Assembly: GCF_000827555.1 (NCBI RefSeq)
Contig: NZ_CDOI01000057.1
Location: forward strand, 1 to 64,000
Reading direction: 5' to 3'
Length of the DNA: 64,000 nt
Source of the DNA: Capnocytophaga canis
GTDB taxonomy: Bacteria; Bacteroidota; Bacteroidia; Flavobacteriales; Flavobacteriaceae
This document shows positions 24,625 to 33,013 of the stretch, piece after piece. The position numbers and the translations under genes are program-made. How positions within the stretch are numbered: the first letter of the stretch is position 1; each line of letters begins with the position of its first letter. The notes under the pieces are model-generated. The model was not told the origin of the DNA. It did not search any database and saw only the letters and a program-made list of their open reading frames with translations.

Positions 24625-27258
24625 ATGGAAATCCCTTCAAAATATTTACCCAATTCGGTAGAAGCCAAATGGTACGAATACTGGATGAAACACAATTTCT
24701 TCCACTCAACTCCCGATGAAAGAACGCCTTACACCATTGTAATTCCCCCGCCAAACGTTACGGGAATTTTGCATATGGGGCATATGCTCAATAACACAAT
24801 TCAAGATGTACTTATCCGCCGTGCAAGGCTAAAAGGCTTCAATGCTTGTTGGGTGCCGGGTACCGACCACGCTTCTATTGCCACCGAAGCCAAAGTAGTG
24901 GCAAAGCTCAAAGAACAAGGCATTGACAAAGCCAACCTTACACGTGAGGAATTCCTCAAACACGCTTGGGATTGGACGCATCAGTATGGTGGTGTTATCC
25001 TTGAGCAACTCAAAAAACTCGGCTGTTCGTGCGATTGGGACAGAACCAAATTCACCCTCGATGATGACCTTTATGCTTCAGTGATAAAGGTGTTTGTCGA
25101 TTTATACAATAAAGGATACATCTATCGCGGATACCGAATGGTCAATTGGGACCCCGAAGCCAAAACCACACTTTCGGATGAAGAGGTTATTTATAAAGAA
25201 CAGAACGGAAAACTTTTCTATCTGAAATACAAAATTGAAGGTTCAGAGGAATATCTTTTAGTAGCTACCACGCGTCCTGAAACAATTTTTGGAGATATTG
25301 CTGTTTGTATCAACCCCAACGATGAGCGTTACAAACATCTGAAAGGCAAAAAAGTAATTGTGCCAATTGTTAATCGTGTTGTGCCGATTATCGAAGACGA
25401 ATACGTGGATATTGAGTTTGGAACAGGAGCTTTGAAAATCACTCCGGCTCACGACAAAAACGATTACGAAATCGGCGAACGCCACAAACTCGAAATCATC
25501 GACGCCTTTACCGACGATGCCAAACTGAATCATCACGGATTGCATTACGAAGGAAAAGACCGATTTGTGGTTCGCAAAGAGATAGTTAGAGAACTCGAAG
25601 CAAAAGATTTATTGCTGAAAACGGAAGATTACCTTAATAAAGTCGGCACATCGGAGCGTACAGGGGCTGTTATTGAACAACGCCCACTCGACCAATGGTT
25701 TTTGAAGATGGAAGATTTGGTAAAACCTGCTATCAGCGGAGTTTTGGAAAGTGAAGAAATCAATTTCTTCCCCAAAAGATATGAAAATACCTATCGCCAT
25801 TGGATGGAAAATATCCGCGATTGGAACATTTCGCGTCAGCTTTGGTGGGGACAACAAATTCCGGCGTATTATTATGGTAGTGGAAAAGAAGATTTCGTAG
25901 TTGCCGAAACCAAAGAAAAAGCATTGGAATTGGCAAAAGCAAAATCTAATAACTATTCCCTAACCACTAATGACTTAAAACAGGACGAAGACGCTCTCGA
26001 TACGTGGTTCTCTTCGTGGTTGTGGCCAATGAGCGTTTTTGGCGGAATTTTAGACCCTGAAAACGAAGAATACAATTATTATTACCCCACGAGCGACTTG
26101 GTTACAGCTCCTGACATCATTTTCTTCTGGGTGGCGAGAATGATTATGGCAGGGTACGAATTCAAAGGAAAAAAACCTTTTACCAATGTCTATTTCACTG
26201 GATTGGTTCGCGACAAACAGGGACGAAAAATGTCTAAATCATTGGGCAATTCGCCCGATGCGTTGAAATTGATTGATGACTTTGGTGCGGACGGTGTTCG
26301 TGTGGGGCTTTTATTATCGTCCGCAGCAGGAAATGACTTACTTTTCGATGAGGCACTTTGTCAGCAAGGTAGCGGATTTGCCAACAAGATTTGGAATGCC
26401 TTCCGACTCGTGAAAGGTTGGGAAATTTCGGAAGCTAATCAGCCTGAAAACAACCGAATTGCCATAGAATGGTACAGAAATAAGTTCCAAAAGGTACTTG
26501 CCGAAACCGAAGACGATTTTGCAAAATACAGAATTTCCGATGCCTTGATGAAAATTTACAAATTGGTGTGGGACGACTTCTGTTCGTGGCTTTTGGAGAT
26601 GGTAAAACCTGCTTACGGACAGCCGATTGACCAAAAAACGTTTGCAGAAATTATCGCCATTTTTGAAGATAACCTCAAATTGTTGCATCCGTTTATGCCG
26701 TTTATCACGGAGGAAATCTGGCAACATATCACCGAGCGAAAACCTCAGGAGGCTCTGGTTGTGGCAAAATATCCTGAAATAACTTCATTCGATGAGCAGA
26801 TTTTAGCCGAATTTGAAACCGCTGCCGAAGTAATTTCGGGCATCAGAACCGTTCGAAAAGAGAAAAACATTCCGTTTAAGGAAGAAATGCCTCTTTCGGT
26901 ACTCAACAACGAACAAACGGCAACGACTTTCGATGTGATTATCACCAAATTAGGTAACTTGTCTGAACTGAAATATGTTAACCAAAAGGTAGAGGGGGCG
27001 ATTTCGTTCCGAGTGAAGTCCAACGAGTATTTTATCCCGATGCAGGGCAACATCAATGTAGAGGAGGAAATCAAAAAACTCGAAGAGGAACTCAAATATA
27101 CGCAAGGCTTTTTGGCTTCGGTGGAGAAAAAACTCTCCAACGAGAAATTTGTCAGCTCCGCTCCCGAAAAAGTGGTGGAAATGGAACGCAAAAAACAAGC
27201 CGACGCACTGGCGAAGATTGAAACGATTCAACAAAGCCTTAAAAACCTAAAAGGATAA
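24625..27258 (+). CDS. valS: Valyl-tRNA synthetase
   Basis: The 877-residue class I enzyme charges tRNA-Val. The HIGH motif appears as LHMGHM (about residues 49-54) after PPPNVTG, the CP1 editing domain spans about 190-340 (including [10 protein letters not shown]), and the KMSKS loop reads [10 protein letters not shown] (about 533). An anticodon-binding domain and a C-terminal coiled coil (about 810-877, [20 protein letters not shown]) follow. Length and motif order are normal. The gene has higher GC and different codon use than the defence island that begins 180 bp later. Confidence 0.97.
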   Translation: MEIPSKYLPNSVEAKWYEYWMKHNFFHSTPDERTPYTIVIPPPNVTGILHMGHMLNNTIQDVLIRRARLKGFNACWVPGTDHASIATEAKVVAKLKEQGIDKANLTREEFLKHAWDWTHQYGGVILEQLKKLGCSCDWDRTKFTLDDDLYASVIKVFVDLYNKGYIYRGYRMVNWDPEAKTTLSDEEVIYKEQNGKLFYLKYKIEGSEEYLLVATTRPETIFGDIAVCINPNDERYKHLKGKKVIVPIVNRVVPIIEDEYVDIEFGTGALKITPAHDKNDYEIGERHKLEIIDAFTDDAKLNHHGLHYEGKDRFVVRKEIVRELEAKDLLLKTEDYLNKVGTSERTGAVIEQRPLDQWFLKMEDLVKPAISGVLESEEINFFPKRYENTYRHWMENIRDWNISRQLWWGQQIPAYYYGSGKEDFVVAETKEKALELAKAKSNNYSLTTNDLKQDEDALDTWFSSWLWPMSVFGGILDPENEEYNYYYPTSDLVTAPDIIFFWVARMIMAGYEFKGKKPFTNVYFTGLVRDKQGRKMSKSLGNSPDALKLIDDFGADGVRVGLLLSSAAGNDLLFDEALCQQGSGFANKIWNAFRLVKGWEISEANQPENNRIAIEWYRNKFQKVLAETEDDFAKYRISDALMKIYKLVWDDFCSWLLEMVKPAYGQPIDQKTFAEIIAIFEDNLKLLHPFMPFITEEIWQHITERKPQEALVVAKYPEITSFDEQILAEFETAAEVISGIRTVRKEKNIPFKEEMPLSVLNNEQTATTFDVIITKLGNLSELKYVNQKVEGAISFRVKSNEYFIPMQGNINVEEEIKKLEEELKYTQGFLASVEKKLSNEKFVSSAPEKVVEMERKKQADALAKIETIQQSLKNLKG

Positions 27259-27435
27259 GTAATAGGAAAAAGTATAAAGGATAAAGTTAAAAGAAAGGGC
27301 AGAAGTTTTTTTCGCCTTTTCTTTTAAATGTGATAAATAGTGTGTGAAAAATTGTATTTGGAGTTGAATATAGCGCTTGAATTTTCTGAAGTATAAATTT
27401 TTACTAAAAACATCATTTTTTAAAACTATTTATTA

Positions 27436-27443
27436 TACTTTTG
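27436..27443 (+). promoter_or_regulatory. Promoter -7 box for the ATPase-DUF4276 pair
   Basis: TACTTTTG, followed by CAG, 27 bp before the ATG at 27471. The gene pair thus has its own promoter, separate from valS. Confidence 0.6.
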
Positions 27444-27470
27444 CAGTGTGACTTGGTTATTTCGATAAAA

Positions 27471-28538
27471 ATGAATAGAATAGAAATAAAGGGATACAAA
27501 TCCATAAAAGAATTAGATTTAGAATTAGCACCTTTGAATATTTTAATAGGTTCAAATGGAAGCGGTAAGTCTAATTTCCTGTCTTTTTTTACATTATTAG
27601 AAAATATTTATCGGAAAAATTTAGGGGGATATGTAGCTCTTAATGGTGGAGTGGATAAGTTCTTACACAAAGGAACCAAAATAACCCAAAGCATAGCGTG
27701 TCATCTTGAATTTGAAAGAAATGGATATTCTTTTAAGTTAGGTAATAATCAAGGGCAGTTTGTTTTCGAAGAAGAAGGTTTATGGTACGAAGGAAACCCT
27801 TATTACGATAATCCTATTGATATTTCAAACTTCAATTCAGAGTCTAATCTATATTTTAATACTTTACCAAGAGCAAAATATATACAAGAGTATCTTTTTG
27901 AAGTAAAAAAATATCACTTTCACGACACGGGAAAAAGCGCTCCATTTCATAAAGAATCCAATATTACTTCTGATTATTATTCCTTATATAGCGATGGAAG
28001 CAATTTAGCGGCTTTATTGTTTAAAATTAAAGAACTTAAACCTATTGTTTATAATAGAATTCTCAAAACGATAGAATCTATTGCTCCATATTTTTTGGAC
28101 TTTCAATTGATTCCTAATGAAAGTGGAAATATTCGATTACTATGGAAAAATAAACACAGTGAGCAGACTTTTAGCTCCTACGATTTATCTGATGGAACAC
28201 TTCGGTTTATTGCCTTGGCTACGCTTTTTCTTCAACCAAAACTTCCCGAAACGCTGATTATTGATGAACCAGAGTTGGGATTACATCCTTTTGCTATTGC
28301 AAAGTTAGCGGGGCTTGCAAAATCGGCTTCTCAAAAAGGATGTCAAGTAATTATGGCAACTCAATCTGTGGAACTTATCAATCATTTTAATGCTGAAGAT
28401 ATTATTGCTGTGGATAATAGAAACGGAGAAAGTGTATTTCAAAGGCTAAGTGGAGAAAAATTGTCTATTTGGTTAGATGATTACACCATTGGGGAAATGT
28501 GGAAACAAAACATTATAAACGCAGGGCAACCTTTTTAA
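27471..28538 (+). CDS. AAA (OLD/AAA_21-like) ATPase, probable defence protein
   Basis: I start at 27471 (MNRIEIKGYKSIKELDLE), the usual opening of this family; an upstream TTG at 27441 overlaps the promoter and is unlikely. The 355-residue ABC-type ATPase has Walker A GSNGSGKS (27-34), an LSDG signature region (DLSDGTLRF, about 238-246), Walker B LIIDEPELGLHP (Asp265-Glu266) and a switch-like ATQSVELI. Such SMC-like ATPases are the sensor half of many phage-defence pairs (PARIS AriA, AbiL, Septu). The partner gene starts 10 bp downstream. I infer that the ATPase detects a phage component and controls the DUF4276 protein. The exact system is not identified. Confidence 0.8.
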   Translation: MNRIEIKGYKSIKELDLELAPLNILIGSNGSGKSNFLSFFTLLENIYRKNLGGYVALNGGVDKFLHKGTKITQSIACHLEFERNGYSFKLGNNQGQFVFEEEGLWYEGNPYYDNPIDISNFNSESNLYFNTLPRAKYIQEYLFEVKKYHFHDTGKSAPFHKESNITSDYYSLYSDGSNLAALLFKIKELKPIVYNRILKTIESIAPYFLDFQLIPNESGNIRLLWKNKHSEQTFSSYDLSDGTLRFIALATLFLQPKLPETLIIDEPELGLHPFAIAKLAGLAKSASQKGCQVIMATQSVELINHFNAEDIIAVDNRNGESVFQRLSGEKLSIWLDDYTIGEMWKQNIINAGQPF

Positions 28539-28548
28539 GTAATTAATT

Positions 28549-29187
28549 ATGATGAAGACAATAATAATTATTTGCGAGGGAGAAACCGAAGTTGAGTTTT
28601 GTCAATTACTTAATGAATTTTTAGGTTATGAAAATTACAGTATTTCACCTCGAGATTTGAAGGGTAATTGCCATTGGGAACGAATAAAAAACTTAGTCGA
28701 AAAATCATTAAAATCTCAAAAATCTGCTATTGTAACCACAATGATTGATTATTACGGTCGTAAGGCGAATACTTTTCCAGAACAATGGAAAGCTAATAGC
28801 ATAAACGATATTCGCAAAAAAGTAGATTTTTTGGAACAAGCAATGAGAGATGATATTGATTCCTCATTTAAAGATAGGTTTATTCCTTATTTGCAATTAC
28901 ACGAATTTGAAGCAATGTTGTTTAATAATTATGAAGCTTTTGATAAAAACTTCGGTGATGAGGAATGCAAAAAAAATGAAATTCAAAAAATATTACAACA
29001 ATTCCCAGACCCAGAAATGATTAATGATTCACCATTGACAAGTCCTTCACATAGATTAGAAAATACAATCATAGGTTATAATAAAATTACTTACGGAAAT
29101 CTACTTGCTGAAATTATCGGATTGCGGAATATTTATTCAAAAAACCAACATTTTAGAGAGTGGGTTGATAAAATTAAGAGCAAGTAG
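28549..29187 (+). CDS. DUF4276 (predicted TOPRIM) effector protein
   Basis: The 212-residue product begins MMKTIIIICEGETEVEF, with Glu11 of the ICEGETE motif matching the first acidic residue of a TOPRIM-like fold. It goes on with TTMIDYYG (Asp68) and FIPYLQLHEFEAMLF, all typical of DUF4276. TOPRIM proteins use acidic residues and magnesium to cut nucleic acids. Paired directly behind an AAA ATPase, it is likely the nuclease half of an anti-phage module, comparable in layout to PARIS (AriA/AriB). The AriB family is DUF4435, so this is not PARIS itself. RNA or DNA substrate unknown. Confidence 0.75.
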   Translation: MMKTIIIICEGETEVEFCQLLNEFLGYENYSISPRDLKGNCHWERIKNLVEKSLKSQKSAIVTTMIDYYGRKANTFPEQWKANSINDIRKKVDFLEQAMRDDIDSSFKDRFIPYLQLHEFEAMLFNNYEAFDKNFGDEECKKNEIQKILQQFPDPEMINDSPLTSPSHRLENTIIGYNKITYGNLLAEIIGLRNIYSKNQHFREWVDKIKSK

Positions 29188-29268
29188 CATCAAAATTACC
29201 ACTCTTTTATGCAAGCCGTCGGAATGGGCAACGACCATCTGGTCGACTGTGATTTTCGCAACATATAA
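29188..29268 (+). pseudogene. In-frame coding-like tail after the DUF4276 stop
   Basis: Directly after the TAG the same frame stays open for 26 codons (HQNYHSFMQAVGMGNDHLVD then CDFRNI) and ends with TAA. Base composition jumps from AT-rich to about 50% GC here. It looks like the end of another, lost gene left at a recombination joint. I do not recognise the family. Confidence 0.35.
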
Positions 29269-29281
29269 AAAGGGAAAAGAT

Positions 29282-29289
29282 TACCTTTG
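29282..29289 (+). promoter_or_regulatory. Promoter -7 box for the restriction-modification genes
   Basis: TACCTTTG, 26 bp upstream of the ATG at 29316. The restriction-modification genes therefore appear to be a separate transcription unit from the ATPase pair. Confidence 0.55.
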
Positions 29290-29315
29290 TTTTATGGAAA
29301 ATAAAATATATTGAA

Positions 29316-30263
29316 ATGAACCATGTTATTATAAAATCAGAAGACTTAGTAACTTCACGAGAACAAACTCGTGCAGGATTTATTGCTTTTGCTTTGGAAA
29401 AAAACCGCCGCTCAACGCCAATAATTGAAAGTGCGAAATCTCTAAAAATTTTAGCTTCAAAAGCAAAGACAGCCAAAGATTTGTTGAATATATCAGAGAT
29501 TAAACCTGCACTTCTTACTGCTGCGGGACTTTCTGATAAAGCTTTAAATTACTTTAATGAGGGAGATAAAGAGAAAGCAATTTTAGGATTAATTGAAAAT
29601 TTTCTCGAACCTGTGGGAACATATTTTGTAGATGAAGTTGTTTATAGATATTTGCTGATCAGGGGCGATTCGTTGGGTGGATCAATGCGCAACATAGTTG
29701 GTGCATTAGCACAACAAAAACTTGTCAGAGCGCTTTTATCAAATCTATCTGTTTCTAATACAAATTATCAATGGCTCAACAACAAGAGTAAAAAATGGGA
29801 AAACAAACCGACAAATGATTTTTCTATTGAAGAGCAATTAAAAGCGTTATCGTGGAAGAATTCCACAGGAGCAAATCGAGTTTTGGCATTCAATTTGAAT
29901 ATACCGATTGTTAAAAACAATATTGATATTTGTTTGTTTAATGCTGATACTGAAATTTATGCAAATGGAGAAATCGTAAAAACACCCCACAGAATAGTAA
30001 TGTTAGGCGAGTTAAAAGGCGGCATTGACCCTGCCGGAGCCGATGAGCATTGGAAAACAGGCAATACGGCATTAAATCGTATTCGCGAATCATTTGCCAA
30101 GCAAAATCTAAAAATTGAAACTTCGTTTGTTGCTGCAGCTATTGAGAAAAAAATGGCAACAGAAATTTTTACGCAGTTACAAAATAAAATACTTTCGAAT
30201 GCAGCCAACCTGACCATTGATAAGCAGCTTGTCGGTTATTGTGATTGGATTTTAAAATTATAG
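29316..30263 (+). CDS. AvaI/BsoBI-family type II restriction endonuclease
   Basis: This 315-residue protein (BsoBI is 323) contains ELKGGIDPAGADEH. Its residues line up with the known BsoBI active site: Asp204, Glu232, Lys234 and His245 have exactly the spacing of BsoBI Asp212, Glu240, Lys242 and His253. Family members cut C^YCGRG. The predicted target is therefore CYCGRG, unless recognition residues differ. The enzyme cleaves incoming unmodified DNA in the cytoplasm. The methyltransferase gene starts only 3 bp later, so protection and cutting are coexpressed. CTCGAG occurs in this window at 3026, 10356 and 28649, so the host needs the methylase. Confidence 0.88.
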   Translation: MNHVIIKSEDLVTSREQTRAGFIAFALEKNRRSTPIIESAKSLKILASKAKTAKDLLNISEIKPALLTAAGLSDKALNYFNEGDKEKAILGLIENFLEPVGTYFVDEVVYRYLLIRGDSLGGSMRNIVGALAQQKLVRALLSNLSVSNTNYQWLNNKSKKWENKPTNDFSIEEQLKALSWKNSTGANRVLAFNLNIPIVKNNIDICLFNADTEIYANGEIVKTPHRIVMLGELKGGIDPAGADEHWKTGNTALNRIRESFAKQNLKIETSFVAAAIEKKMATEIFTQLQNKILSNAANLTIDKQLVGYCDWILKL

Positions 30264-30266
30264 GCT

Positions 30267-31769
30267 ATGGAACAATTAAATTTATTTGAAATGCCGGCCG
30301 TAGCAGATAAATGGCAGGTACAGAATTTCTCAGCCGATAATTTCGGACAGCAATCAGCAAGAGAAAGTTTAGAAAAAAGACTTATTGAGATAACCGTTAT
30401 TTCTAATAATTTTAATAGACAAAGTGTAAGTTATCAGTTAAGTAAAAATGATAGTCTGCACCGTTGGCTTAAGTACAAAGAGGGTTTTTCTGCCGATTTA
30501 GTCAGAAAACTTTTACAAGAATTTAAAATCAAAGCCGGCGATACAATTTTAGACCCTTTTGTTGGCTCAGGCACTACAAGTTTAGTTTGTAAAATGCAGG
30601 GAATAAACAGTATTGGTTTTGATATTCTGCCAATGTCTAAAATTGCTATAAAAGCAAAAGAATCTGTGTTTGATTATGATTTATTCGAATTAAAGAGACT
30701 CATTACTGAAATAGAAAAAACCGCTATTCCTGAAAGTTATAATAAACGAACACCTTATATTAATATTACTGATGGAGCATACCCCAACTCAACGGAAAAG
30801 GAAATATCTTTTTTTACAGAGTGGAACAGTCTTAGTAGCTATTCCAAAGTAGCAAAAAATCTGGTTACTCTTTCCATACTAAATTCATTAGAGAAAGTGA
30901 GTTATACAGCTAAAGACGGACAATTCTTACGTTGGGATTATCGCAGTAAAAAAATGCTCGAATCGGCAAAATACCGTAAGCAAAATGGGAAACCACCTTT
31001 AGTTATTCGGCTCGATAAAGGCAATTTGCCAACCTTACAACAATCTTTGTTGTACGAGTTAAACAATGTTTATAGCGATATTAGTAATATTCAGAAAACA
31101 GCTACTCCCCATAATGCCAGTTTGCATTTTTTTGAAAACAGTGCACTTCAAGAGTTACCAAAGTTAGAAAGTAACATATTAAATGGTGTAATTACTTCAC
31201 CACCCTATTGTAATCGCTACGATTATACCCGTACTTATGCATTGGAATTGGTATATTTAGGAATTACAGATGAAAGAATGAAACAATTAAGACAGAAACT
31301 TTTATCTTGTACTGTTGAAAATAAATCCAAAATAGATGAGATAAAAGAGTATTATACTGCTTTGGGAAAAGAAAATGATTTTGATAAAATAATACAAATC
31401 ATCCGAAGCAATAAAACATTATCGGAAATAAACAATTCTTTAACCAAAAGAAATAGCAACGGAGACATTAACAATAAAGGTGTTTTACGAATGGTGGACG
31501 GTTATTTTACCGAACTGTCTTTTATTTATGCCGAATTGTTTCGATTATGTAAATCGGGTGCGAAAGTAGCATTTGTTAATGATAATGTGCGTTATGGAGG
31601 TGAAGTAATCCCTGTAGATTTTATTTCAACTGAATTAGCGGAACAAATTGGCTTTAAACCTGTAAAAATATATTCATTAAAGCAGCAGAAAGGAAACAGT
31701 AGTCAGCAAATGGCAAAGTTTGGACGTATAGCTTTGAGAAAAAGTATTACAATATGGGAAAAACCGTAG
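30267..31769 (+). CDS. DNA methyltransferase of the AvaI-like system (likely N4-cytosine)
   Basis: The 500-residue enzyme has the SAM-binding motif DPFVGSGTT (96-104) followed by GINSIGFDI, and the catalytic motif TSPPYCNRYDY (SPPY at 311-314). SPPY is characteristic of N4-cytosine amino-methyltransferases, and the motif order (I, target recognition, IV) fits the alpha arrangement. The long middle part (about 130-305) should recognise the DNA target. It protects host CYCGRG sites from the enzyme encoded just upstream. Another possible reading is N6-adenine, but that is less likely for a CYCGRG site and with SPPY. The gene is full-length with no frameshift. Confidence 0.85.
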   Translation: MEQLNLFEMPAVADKWQVQNFSADNFGQQSARESLEKRLIEITVISNNFNRQSVSYQLSKNDSLHRWLKYKEGFSADLVRKLLQEFKIKAGDTILDPFVGSGTTSLVCKMQGINSIGFDILPMSKIAIKAKESVFDYDLFELKRLITEIEKTAIPESYNKRTPYINITDGAYPNSTEKEISFFTEWNSLSSYSKVAKNLVTLSILNSLEKVSYTAKDGQFLRWDYRSKKMLESAKYRKQNGKPPLVIRLDKGNLPTLQQSLLYELNNVYSDISNIQKTATPHNASLHFFENSALQELPKLESNILNGVITSPPYCNRYDYTRTYALELVYLGITDERMKQLRQKLLSCTVENKSKIDEIKEYYTALGKENDFDKIIQIIRSNKTLSEINNSLTKRNSNGDINNKGVLRMVDGYFTELSFIYAELFRLCKSGAKVAFVNDNVRYGGEVIPVDFISTELAEQIGFKPVKIYSLKQQKGNSSQQMAKFGRIALRKSITIWEKP

Positions 31770-31797
31770 TATGGAAGAATTCAACAAAATAAAATGC

Positions 31798-31943
31798 AAA
31801 AGTTTATCGATCACATACAATCAACCGTTCCCGACCGCCGGATAGAGAAATCGGATTTAGAGGAGTTTTGCATATCTAAATCTCTGAAAAAAGGCGATGT
31901 ACTGCTGTCAATGGGAAACTCATTCCGTATCTCATCGCAATGA
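31798..31943 (+). pseudogene. Remnant of a Crp/Fnr-like regulator N terminus
   Basis: Without a start codon the frame reads AKFIDHIQSTVPDRRIEKSD, then LKKGDVLLSMGN, and stops at TGA 31941-31943. The layout 'helix, KKGDxLL-x-x-G' is that of the start of Crp/Fnr-type cyclic-nucleotide-binding regulators. It is cut off after about 47 codons, so it is not functional. Confidence 0.4.
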
Positions 31944-32068
31944 AAATCGCCAACCCTACGCAATATAGTTCACTTGCCAACGCTGTGGAACAAGTGATTG
32001 ACACGACCAATACCACTATAAAACGAAGAAACAATCAGGGAAAAGGAGATAGTGAAACTAAGAAGTAA
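31905..32068 (+). pseudogene. Remnant of an unidentified protein C terminus (DUF6261-like)
   Basis: In a second frame, overlapping the fragment before it, the sequence reads KLIPYLIAMKIANPTQYSSL, ANAVEQVIDTTNTTIKRR and a basic tail ending ETKK, then TAA. It resembles the end of the DUF6261 proteins of Bacteroidota (low-confidence memory). Two unrelated gene ends joined here mark the right edge of the island. Confidence 0.35.
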
Positions 32069-32098
32069 AAGGAAAAAGACAAGTTATCTCAGTGAAAT

Positions 32099-32146
32099 AA
32101 ATGCCTAAAAGGGAGAAAAATATATTTCGTAACTTTAGGCATTTTT
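32099..32146. terminator. Terminator between the island and birA
   Basis: AAATGCCTAAA (32099-32109) pairs with TTTAGGCATTT (32134-32144), followed by TT. It can serve both convergent transcription units. Confidence 0.6.
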
Positions 32147-32198
32147 CTTAAGCAACACGTTGTATAAATCTAAATTATGAAGCAGATGAAAAAACGGA

Positions 32199-32927
32199 CT
32201 AATATAACAACTGTACTTCTTTGAGTGAAAAATGTTTTTCACCCTCTTCGGTTTCAACTACCAACTCTCCAGACGGCAATACCCTACGGATGATACCCGA
32301 AAAATCACTTCCCTGTTGCGGACGAAATGCCGAAACTTCGTTTAATCGAAACAAATGGCTTCTGTACGCTGGGTACAACTCCTGAAAAGAGAAGTCTATC
32401 TGAGAAAACGTTTGTTGTAAATTAACTACAATTTTATTTATAATTTCCTCTATATCAAAACTTTTACCTGTTTCATTTTTCAATGAACTAGCTTTCGGAA
32501 GTCCTTCAAAATTAGTTTGGTTCACATTCAATCCAATACCTATGATACTTTTTTCTATTTTACCACCACGTATGATGTTTTCAATAAGTACGCCTCCAAT
32601 TTTGTATTTATTCGATAAAATATCATTCGGCCATTTGATGTGTAAATTCGGAACACCTAAAGATTTTAGTGTAGTTACAATGGCAATTGACGTAAGCATG
32701 TTCAAAACAAAATATCGTTCCAAATCGAAATTTTCATGTATGTATAACACGCTAAAGGTCAAATTCTTGTAGGGTTCAGCCATCCATTTGGCTCCATACT
32801 GCCCGACTCCCTGCGTTTGATTCGGAGTCCAAACAGTCAAAAAATTAGACAATCCCTCTCCCGAATTGACCATTTTTTTCAAGAAAACATTTGTCGAATC
32901 TACGGAAGCTAACTTGATAATCTTCAT
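32199..32927 (-). CDS. birA: Biotin--[acetyl-CoA-carboxylase] ligase
   Basis: The 242-residue class II ligase lacks the DNA-binding N terminus of E. coli BirA and starts with the catalytic domain: SVDSTNVFLKK (8-18), the biotin loop NQTQGVGQYGAKW (36-48) and IKWPNDILSNKYKIGGVLIE (catalytic Lys region, about 113-118), then a C-terminal SH3-like domain. It attaches biotin to the carboxylase carrier protein. The biotin loop is GVGQYG where E. coli has GRGRRG, so the two key arginines are Val41 and Gln43. It is close to pdhB but separated by a terminator. Confidence 0.93.
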   Translation of the reverse strand: MKIIKLASVDSTNVFLKKMVNSGEGLSNFLTVWTPNQTQGVGQYGAKWMAEPYKNLTFSVLYIHENFDLERYFVLNMLTSIAIVTTLKSLGVPNLHIKWPNDILSNKYKIGGVLIENIIRGGKIEKSIIGIGLNVNQTNFEGLPKASSLKNETGKSFDIEEIINKIVVNLQQTFSQIDFSFQELYPAYRSHLFRLNEVSAFRPQQGSDFSGIIRRVLPSGELVVETEEGEKHFSLKEVQLLY

Positions 32928-32940
32928 AGTAATACAACCA

Positions 32941-32977
32941 AAAAAAATCTTTGTAAGGAACTCTTACAAAGATTTTT
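32941..32977 (-). terminator. Terminator of pdhB
   Basis: A perfect 15-bp stem (AAAAATCTTTGTAAG with CTTACAAAGATTTTT) and 5-nt loop. On the minus strand it continues into T residues, between pdhB and birA. Confidence 0.85.
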
Positions 32978-33013
32978 AAGTAACTTAAAATTTAATTATT
33001 ATGAGAAAAAGTT

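Noticed and set aside
27441-27470. Earlier TTG start for the ATPase
   Set aside because: It lies in the promoter, and MNRIEIKGYKS at 27471 is the family start.
28549-29187. Assignment of the DUF4276 protein as AriB or AbiLii (RloB)
   Set aside because: The motifs fit DUF4276, not DUF4435 or RloB; only the operon layout is shared.
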